In this document: positions 53,642 through 64,000 of the stretch, one piece after another
Position numbering within the stretch: position 1 is the first letter of the stretch
Layout: the number at the start of each line of letters is the position of its first letter
NCBI GenBank assembly: GCA_017303755.1
Contig: JAFLBS010000003.1
Location: forward strand, 186,001-250,000
Direction: 5' to 3'
DNA: 64,000 nucleotides
Origin: Flavobacteriales bacterium
Lineage (GTDB): Bacteria; Bacteroidota; Bacteroidia; Flavobacteriales; Flavobacteriaceae
Position numbers and translations under genes: made by a program
The notes under the pieces: generated by a model
Told to the model about the DNA's origin: nothing
What the model saw: only the letters and a program-made list of their open reading frames with translations
The model's database searches: none

Positions 53642-54535
53642 TTATTTTAAAATGGCTTTCTTCTTAGTATTCATTAGATATAAGTAGAGAATAACACCAA
53701 AAGGTACAGCTAGTAGGGTTGTTAACTTAAAAGGTGATTCACTAATAAATTTGGTATTCTTTAGCATAATTGAAGACGAAACATAATGTATCGCATTTTT
53801 AAAACGTTCTTTATAATTTAAAGCGAATTTCATTTTAGCTTTTCTGTAATGTGCAAAAGACTTAGGGCTTTGTTTGTATTGGTTGAACAAGTTCATTGAT
53901 AATCCATCGGGTAAGTATTCTACTACACAAAATACTTCGTTGAATAACAACAGCTTATGTTCTTGTTCTATAAACAAATACAAATAACTTGTAATAGGGA
54001 ATTTTTCTCCTTCAAAAAAAGGATAAGGAAGGTATTTATTAAATACTTTTCTATTGTGAATGAACTTTTTATCACCAGAAACTTTGTATTTTACATAAAG
54101 TTCTGAAAATTTACATTCGGCAACTGCCTCGGGTAGTTTTGTACCCACTATTGTTCCATTCTTATAGGCATCTAAACCTACCATTCCTGCAGATTCTGGA
54201 TAACCGTGTTGTTTCCATAAGGTTAAAATTCTTTCTATGGCATTATCGGGCATAAAATCATCAGAATCCATGCAAACACATAGTTCGGTCTCCATTATAT
54301 GATGGGCTGTATTATGTGCTCCAACCATTCCTTTGTTGGTTTGATAAGAATATTGAATTGAAATTTTATCTTCTTTTATCCAACCATCCACTACTTCTTT
54401 AGTGTTATCTGTTGAACCATCATCAATAATCAACCATAAGAAATCTTTTGAGGTTTGTTTAAGCAAACTTTCGTAAAGCTGTCCTAAACAATAAGCACGA
54501 TTGTAGGTTGGGGTAAAGACTGTAATGCTTTTCAT
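53642..54535 (-). CDS. Glycosyltransferase family 2
   Basis: A 297-residue GT-A enzyme: ITVFTPTYNRAYCLGQLYES, FLWLIIDDGSTDNTKEVVDG, VGAHNTAHHIMETELCVCMD (DSDD follows) and SAGMVGLDAYKNGTIVG. The family pattern is complete up to the DxD. The C-terminal part ends in a hydrophobic segment (TLLAVPFGVILYLYLM), which may attach it to the membrane. It is placed between the EpsG-like polymerase and the pyruvyl transferase genes. Confidence 0.9.
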   Translation of the reverse strand: MKSITVFTPTYNRAYCLGQLYESLLKQTSKDFLWLIIDDGSTDNTKEVVDGWIKEDKISIQYSYQTNKGMVGAHNTAHHIMETELCVCMDSDDFMPDNAIERILTLWKQHGYPESAGMVGLDAYKNGTIVGTKLPEAVAECKFSELYVKYKVSGDKKFIHNRKVFNKYLPYPFFEGEKFPITSYLYLFIEQEHKLLLFNEVFCVVEYLPDGLSMNLFNQYKQSPKSFAHYRKAKMKFALNYKERFKNAIHYVSSSIMLKNTKFISESPFKLTTLLAVPFGVILYLYLMNTKKKAILK

Positions 54536-54542
54536 AAACGAT

Positions 54543-55646
54543 TTAATCAGCTAGAACAAAATTAATTAAATAAGTAAAAAGAAAATAAATGAATAATATT
54601 CGTCCAATCAACAAATGTTGTTTGTTGAAAAGTGAAACTTTTAATAAAGGATAAACAATCAAAATTCCTAATAAGAACCATGATAAGTAGGCAAATCTAT
54701 TAGAGAAATTTGCTCTAATAACAAGTATCCAAAGAGCGTTGCACATCAAATATATTGCAAATAATCGGTTATAAAACAAGTCGTCAAATTTCATTTTAAA
54801 AATGTAATAATAACCCGCAATTACTCCTATGGAGCTGTAGATCAGAAAATCCCATCTAAAACCGACCTTTAGTTCAACTATGTTATCAAGATAGGCTGCA
54901 TCATCTGAAAAATACCCGATAACCCTACTTTCTTCGACAAGGCCAAGACCTAAGAAAAAATTCTCCCAAAAACTTCCTAAAGCCAAAGACAATGGAATAG
55001 CAAATAACCAAGCCAGTAGTAAAATTTTTAGATTTTTATAGAACAATGAAATTACATAAGCAATAGTAGGTAAAATCATTGATGTATGAATTAAAACTGA
55101 AATTATAATAATTGCTAATGTCACTGTTTTTCTATCTCTTGACAATGCGTAAATAAAAATACTAGTCGCAATTCCATTTCTAATACCATTTGTACCATAG
55201 GCCCAAAATGAAAATGAAATAACAAGAGCAAAAAAGCAGTAAAACCAGTAGTCTTTAAAGATTTTTTTTGAGGCTAAATACAAGGGAAAAATATAAATAA
55301 ATGCACATAATAAAAAGAACATTTCAGCAGACATTATTCCTGAACAAAACTTCATAAATCCGCCGAACACTATCTCTCTTTCTATATTTAGTGGAATCCC
55401 TTTTGCATAAGCTTTGAATTCAGCTGCATAAACAGCCATATCAGCAAAAACAAAACTTATAGGTCTAGTTCCTATGTAGAGAATAACAATAAACAATAAA
55501 AAAATTCCAAGGCTATTTTTCCCTTTTAGATTATTATCATCGGAAATTAGTACCGAATTAGACTGCATAAAAACGACTATTACTATTATTAACAAAAAAT
55601 TGTAATAGACTGAGGAATAATATTCTAATGGAATTAATGTATTCAA
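54543..55646 (-). CDS. EpsG-type polysaccharide polymerase (Wzy-like)
   Basis: A 367-residue protein with about ten helices. It has VILYIGTRPISFVFADMAVY, FSFWAYGTNGIRNGIATSIF and IIISVLIHTSMILPTIAYVI. The NGIRNG pattern and IHTSM recall EpsG family members, which polymerise repeat units in the periplasm. It is the second polymerase/ligase-type protein in the window, and it would serve the Wza/Wzc pathway. It lies between GT2 and GT4 genes. Confidence 0.85.
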   Translation of the reverse strand: MNTLIPLEYYSSVYYNFLLIIVIVVFMQSNSVLISDDNNLKGKNSLGIFLLFIVILYIGTRPISFVFADMAVYAAEFKAYAKGIPLNIEREIVFGGFMKFCSGIMSAEMFFLLCAFIYIFPLYLASKKIFKDYWFYCFFALVISFSFWAYGTNGIRNGIATSIFIYALSRDRKTVTLAIIIISVLIHTSMILPTIAYVISLFYKNLKILLLAWLFAIPLSLALGSFWENFFLGLGLVEESRVIGYFSDDAAYLDNIVELKVGFRWDFLIYSSIGVIAGYYYIFKMKFDDLFYNRLFAIYLMCNALWILVIRANFSNRFAYLSWFLLGILIVYPLLKVSLFNKQHLLIGRILFIYFLFTYLINFVLAD

Positions 55647-55648
55647 TT

Positions 55649-56767
55649 TTAACTTTTTAATTTATCAAATAATTCTTTCCACAGAGGCATAATCTTTTCG
55701 GGTTGAAATATACTAGCATAGTTAAAAGCTTTGGTACCAAATTCCTCTCTAAGGGATTTATTTTGAATCAAAAGTACTATTTTTTGAGCAATTTCGTCTA
55801 TGTTTTGATTTGCGGTTATAAATCCAGTTGCTCCATCTTTAACAATATGACGCGGCCCAGTTGGGCAATCAAAACTAACTACTGGTACACCTAAAGTTAA
55901 TGATTCAAGTAAAACCATAGGATAACATTCTGTTTTTGAGGTCATAATATAAAGCGACGAGTCTATCATTTTCTCGTTTAGTTTATTTGTAGCGTCATGA
56001 ATAAACACTTTGTTTGCTAAATTTAAGCTTACAATTTTATTCTTTAGTAGGTTTATATAGTTGGATTCTCCTTGTCCGTATAGGTGCAATTCCCAATCCG
56101 GGGAAACTTTAACAACTTCACTCCAAACAGAAATCATTACATCAAAACCTTTAACTGGTGCTATTCGACCTGCGGCAATCGCTTTATTATTAGATAACAG
56201 AGCTTTATCAGTAGTCTTTATTTGAATTGGGTTTGGAATAACAACCGTATTTTTACTTCTGTAAAAGGATATTTCATCTTGATTTAGCAAAATAATTTTG
56301 GTGAACTTTGACTCAATAAAATCATTGATTTTATATTTTAACCCACCAAAAAAGCTAGTTTTATTACGGTTTTGATTTTCAAAATATCGAGAAGAATGAT
56401 ATTCTTTTAGTTTGGGTAACGATTTAAAACAAAAAGGAATCCAGTAAAAATCGAATGCATAATTGCAACTGATTAAAACATCAGGCTCAATTTCTTTGAT
56501 GGCTTTTTTCCATTGGCTATAATGAAAAGGAATTTTTTTTATGTTACTAGGACTAAAGTAACTTTTCTCTCTTTGATAATTTACACCCAAATCTTTAAGA
56601 ATAATTTTGGGATTCAAAGGATAACAAGGTGGAAAATCTTTCTGTTCTGTAGTAAGGATATAAACTTGGTAGTGGTATACATCTGCAAACCAATTGGCTT
56701 TTTCTGCCATTACCTTTTCAATCCCACCGTGAAGATAAATCTGATCTGTTGTAAATAAAACTTTCAT
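55649..56767 (-). CDS. Glycosyltransferase family 4 (paralogue of the next gene)
   Basis: A 372-residue GT-B enzyme: KVLFTTDQIYLHGGIEKVMA, AAGRIAPVKGFDVMISVWSE, HLYGQGESNYINLLKNKI and CYPMVLLESLTLGVPVVSFD. It shares the layout P-D-W-x-L-x-x-Y-G, D-S-S-x-Y-x-M and VSFDCP-x-GP with the gene at 56767, so the two are duplicated. The acid E-C-Y-P in place of E-G-F-G is a small difference. The start overlaps the neighbouring gene by one base. Specificity is unknown. Confidence 0.88.
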   Translation of the reverse strand: MKVLFTTDQIYLHGGIEKVMAEKANWFADVYHYQVYILTTEQKDFPPCYPLNPKIILKDLGVNYQREKSYFSPSNIKKIPFHYSQWKKAIKEIEPDVLISCNYAFDFYWIPFCFKSLPKLKEYHSSRYFENQNRNKTSFFGGLKYKINDFIESKFTKIILLNQDEISFYRSKNTVVIPNPIQIKTTDKALLSNNKAIAAGRIAPVKGFDVMISVWSEVVKVSPDWELHLYGQGESNYINLLKNKIVSLNLANKVFIHDATNKLNEKMIDSSLYIMTSKTECYPMVLLESLTLGVPVVSFDCPTGPRHIVKDGATGFITANQNIDEIAQKIVLLIQNKSLREEFGTKAFNYASIFQPEKIMPLWKELFDKLKS

Positions 56768-57855
56768 TACACTAACGATTTAAATAATTCATCCCACTGT
56801 TTACAAATCACTTCTGGCAAATATCGCTTTACATTTTCTTTAGCATTTTGCCCAAATTTCACTCTTAAATCCTTATCTTCAATAAGTTGAATTATTTTAA
56901 AAGCAAAAGCTTCATTATCGCCATTTTGGACTAAAAACCCATCAACATCATTGGTGATGATATCACTAGGACCACAAGGACAATCAAAAGATACACATGG
57001 AACTCCACATGCCATGGCTTCAATCAAAACCATTCCGAAACCTTCATATCGTGAAGACATTACATAAATTGACGAATCTAAATATTTCGATTGAATGTTT
57101 TTTTCTGGTTCAAAAAAGCGTACGGAATTACTGATATTTAAATTCTCTGCTAAAAGATTTAACTTTTGAGATGAATCGAATTTTCCATAAATTTCTAGAC
57201 TCCAATCGGGATGGTGTTTATTGACAATTGCCCAACTTTTGAGTAGCCTATCGTATCCTTTTTGAAAACCTTGCTTTCCTACAGCTATGACTTTTTTAGT
57301 ATCTAAATTTGAGGATTGTTCGGGATAAAATGACAAAGGATTTGAAATAACAACAACATTTTTACCGTTCCATTCTTTGAGATTATCTTGAGTTAAGACA
57401 ACAAATCGATGGAATTTTTTTGCCAATTGATTCATTAAAAAAAACTTAACACTGGTAGCTAAACGTTTGATTATTGATGGATTTGGGCCGAGCTCAACTA
57501 CCTTTGAAACGTGTCGTTCATATACAATACCTTTTGCTTTAATGAGTAAAGGAAGAAAAAAACCTTTCAATCCATCATCACAAACAGAAATAATATCAGG
57601 TTGCAGCGAAGCAACACAAGATTGTATTCCAGAACTGTACATTCTAAGATAACGGATGGGATTTCCTGAAACAGAAATACTATGTACTTTTATTTTATCA
57701 CTAAACTCATAAAAATAGGTATCATTTTCCTGATTTAAAACTAGAATATGTACCTCATAACCCATTTTTTCAGCAAGAAAACTTGCTTTTACCGCAAGTA
57801 CTCTTTCCAATCCTCCAGCACCTTTTATGCCATTTGTAATGTAAAGTAGTTTCAT
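56767..57855 (-). CDS. Glycosyltransferase family 4
   Basis: A 362-residue GT-B enzyme: KLLYITNGIKGAGGLERVLA, IAVGKQGFQKGYDRLLKSWA, SSRYEGFGMVLIEAMACGVP and SFDCPCGPSDII. The E-x7-E motif is intact. FDCPxGP is common among amylovoran- and capsule-type GT4 enzymes such as AmsD. It is a close relative of the gene at 55649. It comes seven bases after the acyltransferase gene upstream. Confidence 0.9.
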   Translation of the reverse strand: MKLLYITNGIKGAGGLERVLAVKASFLAEKMGYEVHILVLNQENDTYFYEFSDKIKVHSISVSGNPIRYLRMYSSGIQSCVASLQPDIISVCDDGLKGFFLPLLIKAKGIVYERHVSKVVELGPNPSIIKRLATSVKFFLMNQLAKKFHRFVVLTQDNLKEWNGKNVVVISNPLSFYPEQSSNLDTKKVIAVGKQGFQKGYDRLLKSWAIVNKHHPDWSLEIYGKFDSSQKLNLLAENLNISNSVRFFEPEKNIQSKYLDSSIYVMSSRYEGFGMVLIEAMACGVPCVSFDCPCGPSDIITNDVDGFLVQNGDNEAFAFKIIQLIEDKDLRVKFGQNAKENVKRYLPEVICKQWDELFKSLV

Positions 57856-57861
57856 TAAAGT

Positions 57862-58503
57862 TTATTTCCATTCAACATTTTCTTTCAACACTTTTGCTGG
57901 AATTCCACCAGCCAAACAACCCGTTGGAACATCTTTTGTAACCACCGAACCAGCAGCAATTATAGCTCCATCACCAATTGTTACACCTTTCAAAATGGTT
58001 ACATTATTTCCAATCCATACGTGATTCCCAATAGAAACTGGTTGTGTCATTTGATCTTCTCTTCCTACAATCGTATGCGAATCGGTATCCCAAATAGTTA
58101 CGTTTTCTGAAATTGACACATTTTTTCCAATTGTAATTTCCTTGAAACAATGAATCCTTGTGTTTCTATTGATGTATCCACTTCCTAAGTTAAGTTGTGC
58201 ATTTTCCATTACAACTATATGATGACCCGGATAAATGATAAAATCCTCTTGAACATTAATGCAAGCATTTTTCTGCAATTTCAAAACTCCAGTATACGGC
58301 TCAGGCAAACTCATAAATTTACTTAAGAAGAAAACTCCTTTTCCAACATTTATTTTAGAAGAAGAATGATATCCTATATAACATTTGCCCTGCGGTATAA
58401 AAAGTGAGTTATAACGATTTCCTTTGATTTTAAAAATCACAAATAAATTTCGAAGTCGAATTGAAAACAAATGAGCCAAAACTGTTTTTAACTTGAATAT
58501 CAT
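57862..58503 (-). CDS. Hexapeptide-repeat acyltransferase
   Basis: A 213-residue left-handed beta-helix protein. Its repeats run from [18 protein letters not shown] through [20 protein letters not shown] and [27 protein letters not shown] carries the His expected at the active site. It overlaps the GH88/GH105-like gene by four bases (ATGA). It likely O-acetylates a sugar of the second glycan. Confidence 0.87.
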   Translation of the reverse strand: MIFKLKTVLAHLFSIRLRNLFVIFKIKGNRYNSLFIPQGKCYIGYHSSSKINVGKGVFFLSKFMSLPEPYTGVLKLQKNACINVQEDFIIYPGHHIVVMENAQLNLGSGYINRNTRIHCFKEITIGKNVSISENVTIWDTDSHTIVGREDQMTQPVSIGNHVWIGNNVTILKGVTIGDGAIIAAGSVVTKDVPTGCLAGGIPAKVLKENVEWK

Positions 58504-59666
58504 GATTCTTTTTTATATAAAGTTCGAAGTACAAATCCTTGTGTAAAAGGCAAAATCGAAAACTCTTGCGAATGGATGGCAATTCCTTTAGTATCGCCTT
58601 GCGAGAAATCAATGGCGCCATTTCGTTGGGTTACCTTCATCAAATAACGAAGTGCTTTTTCTTTGGATTCAAAACTCAATTCAGCTATTTCAGGAATGCT
58701 TGATGTATTAGAATACAACCAAGCCAGTGTTGCCGTTGTAGATGAATCGCGTTGAGAAGCGGTATTGAAAATTAGCCAATGCCACGAACCATCATTGTCT
58801 TGAAACTGAGCTGCATCTTTGGCAAAACGAATTACAGATTGCTGTAAAACAGATTTTCTTGTATCGGATTCAGGCAGTGCTTTCCATGCATCAATCAGAC
58901 CAATTGCATACCAACCCAAACCTCTTCCCCAACCGAATAAACCAACTGGTAATTTAGACTGTAAATGATAGGTGTGACAAGGAATTGATGTATCGTTAAG
59001 CATTGCGTATTTGTTGAATTCGGTAATTTGTTTTACTGCCAAATCAATCGCTTCACTGTGGTTGAATTTGAGTCCGTATTCAGTTAAAAAAGGGCAAATA
59101 AATCCAATGGTGTCCACATATCTGAACTGTTTCACATGGCTTTTGTAAGCTATGGTTCCATCATCACCTTTTAAACTTAAAACCAAGTTATACATCGCAT
59201 CAAATGACGCTTTATACTTATTCACATCTATAAAAGGAATGGAAATAATTGCATAAGCCAGAATTACACCATCAATTTGATTAGGCTGGTTTTTCCAAGT
59301 CCCATCAGCGTTACATTTTGACTCTAAATAAGTAGTGATAAGTACTTTTGTAGTTTCGCTTTTGGTTGATTTATATTCTTCAATTAAACCCAATAGTAAA
59401 GAAGCTTCTTGCCAATATTGAATCGCATTTCGCTTATAATTTCCTTTGATAATATCGATGATAATTAACCTTGTATTATCTGTTAATTTGATAGTTGGCG
59501 TTGAAAATAGCCATTTTTTAGAGCGTTCTGATACTTTTTGTTTCCAACTTTCTTGATTCGAATAGCGTCCGATTTTGATTCTACTTTGCCAAATATAGAA
59601 TTGTGGAATTGCATCAATAATGATGATTCCCAACACAATAATTAGCAAAATGATAAATAATGTCAT
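58500..59666 (-). CDS. GH88/GH105-like glycoside hydrolase, membrane-anchored
   Basis: A 388-residue protein. An N-terminal helix ([20 protein letters not shown]) anchors an alpha/alpha-barrel: [60 protein letters not shown] and [12 protein letters not shown]. The GRGLGW segment and the Asp in YVDTIGF are the usual markers of unsaturated uronyl hydrolases. These normally degrade lyase products, so presence inside a biosynthesis operon is unusual. It could trim the glycan or be a non-hydrolytic relative. Confidence 0.75.
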   Translation of the reverse strand: MTLFIILLIIVLGIIIIDAIPQFYIWQSRIKIGRYSNQESWKQKVSERSKKWLFSTPTIKLTDNTRLIIIDIIKGNYKRNAIQYWQEASLLLGLIEEYKSTKSETTKVLITTYLESKCNADGTWKNQPNQIDGVILAYAIISIPFIDVNKYKASFDAMYNLVLSLKGDDGTIAYKSHVKQFRYVDTIGFICPFLTEYGLKFNHSEAIDLAVKQITEFNKYAMLNDTSIPCHTYHLQSKLPVGLFGWGRGLGWYAIGLIDAWKALPESDTRKSVLQQSVIRFAKDAAQFQDNDGSWHWLIFNTASQRDSSTTATLAWLYSNTSSIPEIAELSFESKEKALRYLMKVTQRNGAIDFSQGDTKGIAIHSQEFSILPFTQGFVLRTLYKKES

Positions 59667-59675
59667 AATTGTTTT

Positions 59676-61112
<1,437 letters not shown>

Positions 61113-61146
61113 AAACTAATTTTAAAATTCAAATATATTGATTTAG

Positions 61147-62037
61147 TTACTTTGACTGCACTTGTTGATGAAATGCCTTTGACAATTTAATTGCTCCTTC
61201 TTTATTCAGATGATCAAAATCGGCAAACTCATTGTTATTTAATTTAAAATCATGAAAATCAAGAAACGGAATATCGTTGTATTTTGACTTTCTAATTTTC
61301 TGAAACAATACTTCGTTTTGAACGGCAAAAAGCATGTGATGCATTGGCGTACGTACAAAAACTAATTCTAAGTTCTTCTCTTTGCAAAGCGCAACAATTT
61401 TATCGAGATAGTACAGATTGATTTGAGATTCGGTATGTGAGATTTCTTTTTTTAGTTTGAGGATGTGGTTTGCCTTTATCAGCGAATCTAATTTTTGTTT
61501 GTTCAGTGATAAATAACCACCCCAATTTCTGTCATTAAAAACCGTTTTTTCTCTTTTGAGAACCGATTTAGCATTGTTCACAATTGATTTTACTTCTGAA
61601 ATTAAAATTCCTTTCGGATTCTCATTAGCAATATTGGAATAATCTTCAACCTTCATTAAATAATTGTATTTCGGAAAATAGTGCGTTAATTTTTCGTCAC
61701 CATACGTCCATTTTGAAATGTTTTCTCCTACTTGATTATTGGAAAACGAAACGTATACTTTTTTGAGCTGTGGATTCACTTCGACTAACTTTTCTAGTTT
61801 TCGATAATTATAAATATAAGCTTCGCCACCAAATGAAAGGTTTTGAGTATGAGGAATCAAACTATCATTCAAGCCACATTCTGATTGAGAATGACCGACA
61901 ATTACAGCCGTAATACCTTTTTTTAATTTGAATTTAGCTGGCGTTCGCATTTGATTTTTTAAAATCACATCAACCAATACAACCCCAATTAAAAAAGGAA
62001 GCAAAAAATAAACTAATCGGGTTAAAAATTGTTTCAT
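61147..62037 (-). CDS. SGNH-like periplasmic partner of the MBOAT protein
   Basis: A 296-residue protein with one N-terminal helix (FLTRLVYFLLPFLIGVVLVD) and a periplasmic domain. A VIVGHSQSECGLND motif carries a Ser like the SGNH nucleophile, and FADFDHLNKEGAIKLS carries the D-x-x-H pair at the C-terminus. Proteins of this type (compare AlgJ/AlgX and DltD) accept the acyl group from the MBOAT channel and move it to sugar. The family name is uncertain, but gene order beside the MBOAT gene supports the role. Confidence 0.75.
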   Translation of the reverse strand: MKQFLTRLVYFLLPFLIGVVLVDVILKNQMRTPAKFKLKKGITAVIVGHSQSECGLNDSLIPHTQNLSFGGEAYIYNYRKLEKLVEVNPQLKKVYVSFSNNQVGENISKWTYGDEKLTHYFPKYNYLMKVEDYSNIANENPKGILISEVKSIVNNAKSVLKREKTVFNDRNWGGYLSLNKQKLDSLIKANHILKLKKEISHTESQINLYYLDKIVALCKEKNLELVFVRTPMHHMLFAVQNEVLFQKIRKSKYNDIPFLDFHDFKLNNNEFADFDHLNKEGAIKLSKAFHQQVQSK

Positions 62038-62039
62038 TG

Positions 62040-63218
62040 TTAAAATAATTGGTACAGTTTCTCAATTTCGTGTTCTGTTCCGTTGTTTTCTCCTTGCAAA
62101 TTAGTAGTCAATTGATCTCGCAACGGTTGATTCTCGAGTAATTCTTCCAATCCATCTGCAATAGCTTTTGAATTAATTTCAACTACATAACCGTTTACTA
62201 AATGCTCTATTTGATCTTTTGCTGAAGGGAAATTAGTTACTAAAATGGGTTTGTGCAGGATTTTGGCTTCGTCAATGGCGATGGATTTCCCTTCAAACCG
62301 CGAAGGTTGAGCATAAATTGTGGCTTTACTTACATAAGGATACGGATTTTCTTTCAAACCCAATAAAATAAAATTCGATTGCAAATTATTTTCTGCGATT
62401 TGTTGCTCTAAATTGGGGCGTAAATTTCCTTCACCAATGATGTACCATTTTAGTTGGTGACCTTTATCCACCAGAATTTTACAAGCATCAATAGCAATAT
62501 CTAATCCTTTTTGATCGTTTAGTCGTCCGACGGTTACAATTGTACTAACTGATGTATCTATGTCAACTTTCGCTTCTGCCATTTTCCAGATGGATTTTGG
62601 CGAAGAAATGTTGTACATCAAACTAATTTTGTCAGAAAATTGCGGAAATTCTTCTTTTAAAATGGATTCGCACACTTCGGAAATCGTAACGATGGAATCG
62701 AACTTTTTAAAATACGGTTCATCAATGGTTTTGTCCAATTGCAACATTCGATAATCGTTGTGAACAAAACCTATTTTCTTGGTAGCTTTTACCTTGTCAA
62801 TACAAAAATAATTGGCTGTTTTTTGAAGATAACCAATGGCAACATCATATTCTTTATCTAGATTATGCAGCGCATTTTTCATAAAAGACCACACTTTTTG
62901 TTCTCGGACAGTTGGAACTTTTTCGGTTTTATAAATGTAAATTGCTGCTAAACGATAGAATACTATTTTGAATTTTAATTTCGAAATCAATTCGGTTACC
63001 GCTTGCACCAAAGGCATGTCAAAGTACTTGTAGTTTTGTGGTTCGGGTAACAAATGAACTTCTTTTGGCAACTGATTTAGAAAAATCCCTTCTTTTTTAA
63101 ACAAAAGCAAATCGACTTCATACTTATCAAAATCAAGTGTTTGCAACAAAGACAACAGTGCCTTTTCTGCTCCACCCGAATTCAGATTGGGAATAATAAA
63201 CAATAGCTTTTTTTTCAT
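62040..63218 (-). CDS. Glycosyltransferase family 4 (tandem pair, copy 1)
   Basis: A 392-residue GT-B enzyme: LFIIPNLNSGGAEKALLSLL at the N-terminus, VTVGRLNDQKGLDIAIDACK and SRFEGKSIAIDEAKILHKPI in the donor domain. The last motif has E-G-K-S...E, a variant seen in capsule GT4 enzymes. It is a tandem paralogue of the next gene: both have NPYPY(V/I)S, EGKS and (I/V)VTNF at matching places. It shares one base with the neighbouring start/stop. Confidence 0.9.
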   Translation of the reverse strand: MKKKLLFIIPNLNSGGAEKALLSLLQTLDFDKYEVDLLLFKKEGIFLNQLPKEVHLLPEPQNYKYFDMPLVQAVTELISKLKFKIVFYRLAAIYIYKTEKVPTVREQKVWSFMKNALHNLDKEYDVAIGYLQKTANYFCIDKVKATKKIGFVHNDYRMLQLDKTIDEPYFKKFDSIVTISEVCESILKEEFPQFSDKISLMYNISSPKSIWKMAEAKVDIDTSVSTIVTVGRLNDQKGLDIAIDACKILVDKGHQLKWYIIGEGNLRPNLEQQIAENNLQSNFILLGLKENPYPYVSKATIYAQPSRFEGKSIAIDEAKILHKPILVTNFPSAKDQIEHLVNGYVVEINSKAIADGLEELLENQPLRDQLTTNLQGENNGTEHEIEKLYQLF

Positions 63219-64000
63219 TAATTCTCTAGTATTTGATAGAATTGCTCGATTTCTTTTCCACTGACCAATTGCTCAACATGTAATTGCTCTACTACTTTAT
63301 TTTTCAGTTCAACATCTTCAATTAAAGTCACGATTCCGTTAGCTATAGACTCAGCATTTTTCTCCACTATGATTCCGTTTTTTAAATGCGTGATTTGTTC
63401 AAAAACCGATTCAAAATTAGTCACAACTATTGGTTTACACAAAATTTTTGCTTCATTGATGGTATTGCTTTTACCTTCATGCAACGATGTTTGCACATAA
63501 AAATGAGCTTGTGATATATAGGGATACGGATTTTCTTTTTGTCCGACTAAAATCAAATTGTTTTGTAGATTTCGCTCTGAAATGAGACGTTCTAATGCGC
63601 TTCTTTCATTGCCTTCTCCTATAATCATCCATTGAATATCGTAACCTTTTTCTACTAATAGTGCACAACTTTCAACTGCCAATTTATAGCCTTTGGGTTG
63701 TTCCAATCGGCCAACTGTTGCAATAGCAATTCGATTCGAATCAAACAACGATTCTGATTCAGCCAACTTATAAATTCGTTTTGGGAAAGTAACATTTTCT
63801 ACCAATTTTAATTTGGAAAGTAACTGCGGAAATTCCCTTTGTAAAATGTTCAACGATAGCGATCCATTGGCGCATAAATAATCCAACTGATGGAAATAGT
63901 ATTCATCGAATTTCTTATCCAATTGAAGTGAACTGTAATCGGTTCGTATAAAACCAATTTTTTTCTTGGCTTTAATCACATCGACGCAACAATAAATGGA
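63218..64000 (-). CDS. Glycosyltransferase family 4 (tandem pair, copy 2; N-terminal part outside window)
   Basis: The frame runs past the right edge; the GTG near 63979 is internal, because the upstream residues IYCCVDVIKAKKKIGF align with NYFCIDKVKATKKIGF of the sister gene. The visible part has IATVGRLEQPKGYKLAVESC, WMIIGEGNERSALERLI and SLHEGKSNTINEAKILCKPI, a GT4 donor domain. About 120-130 N-terminal residues are missing by comparison with copy 1. It marks the start of the part of the operon that lies beyond this window. Confidence 0.88.
   Translation of the reverse strand, partial: SIYCCVDVIKAKKKIGFIRTDYSSLQLDKKFDEYYFHQLDYLCANGSLSLNILQREFPQLLSKLKLVENVTFPKRIYKLAESESLFDSNRIAIATVGRLEQPKGYKLAVESCALLVEKGYDIQWMIIGEGNERSALERLISERNLQNNLILVGQKENPYPYISQAHFYVQTSLHEGKSNTINEAKILCKPIVVTNFESVFEQITHLKNGIIVEKNAESIANGIVTLIEDVELKNKVVEQLHVEQLVSGKEIEQFYQILEN

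Overview
The window looks like a chromosome segment of a Flavobacterium-like member of the Bacteroidota. It is AT-rich. It carries a type IX secretion (T9SS) sorting domain and a PorV/PorQ-type outer-membrane protein. Several genes start with TTG, Shine-Dalgarno sequences are not evident, and many upstream regions contain the Bacteroidota -7 promoter element TAnnTTTG. I see no tRNA, rRNA, CRISPR array, transposase or phage gene.

Region 1 (1-13.2 kb) is mostly housekeeping. It holds the 3' end of a T9SS-secreted protein, a possible small RNA, a DUF2891 protein, small hypothetical proteins and a RecQ helicase that lacks the usual zinc-site cysteines. Next come kdsD-tatC-AhpD-like (overlapping, one operon), lptB with a DUF5808 gene, a GH25 lysozyme, pssA, a PorV/PorQ-like protein and a DUF4105 (Lnb-like) protein. 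kdsD and lptB belong to lipopolysaccharide synthesis and export.

Region 2 (13.2-41.6 kb) is a run of 28 genes, all on the minus strand and with no gap above 67 bases, headed by an O-antigen-type ABC exporter (wzm, wzt). It codes for glycosyltransferases, several methyltransferases, acyltransferases, two deacetylase-like proteins, a FemAB-like protein, an O-antigen ligase/polymerase and a WcaJ-like initiating phosphosugar transferase. In its middle is a neuC/neuB/neuA set for a CMP-activated nonulosonic acid. The NeuB motifs look like the true sialic acid synthase type.

Region 3 (41.7-64 kb) holds a CpsB/YwqE-type tyrosine phosphatase convergent with a Wza-Wzc export/kinase pair. Further upstream on the minus strand is a second polysaccharide operon running off the right edge. 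It has a PglF-like 4,6-dehydratase, PglE-, PglD- and PglC-like proteins (UDP-diNAc-bacillosamine synthesis and transfer to the lipid carrier), an EpsG-type polymerase, a pyruvyl transferase, an MBOAT/SGNH O-acetylation pair, a GH88/GH105-like protein and many GT4 enzymes. A plus-strand lipoprotein gene interrupts this block and is flanked by inverted hairpin repeats.

Together, regions 2 and 3 encode at least two surface glycans with different export machinery (ABC exporter and Wza/Wzc) and two initiating transferases. A Wzx flippase is not visible and may lie past the right edge. Several dispersed intergenic repeats occur in more than one copy.
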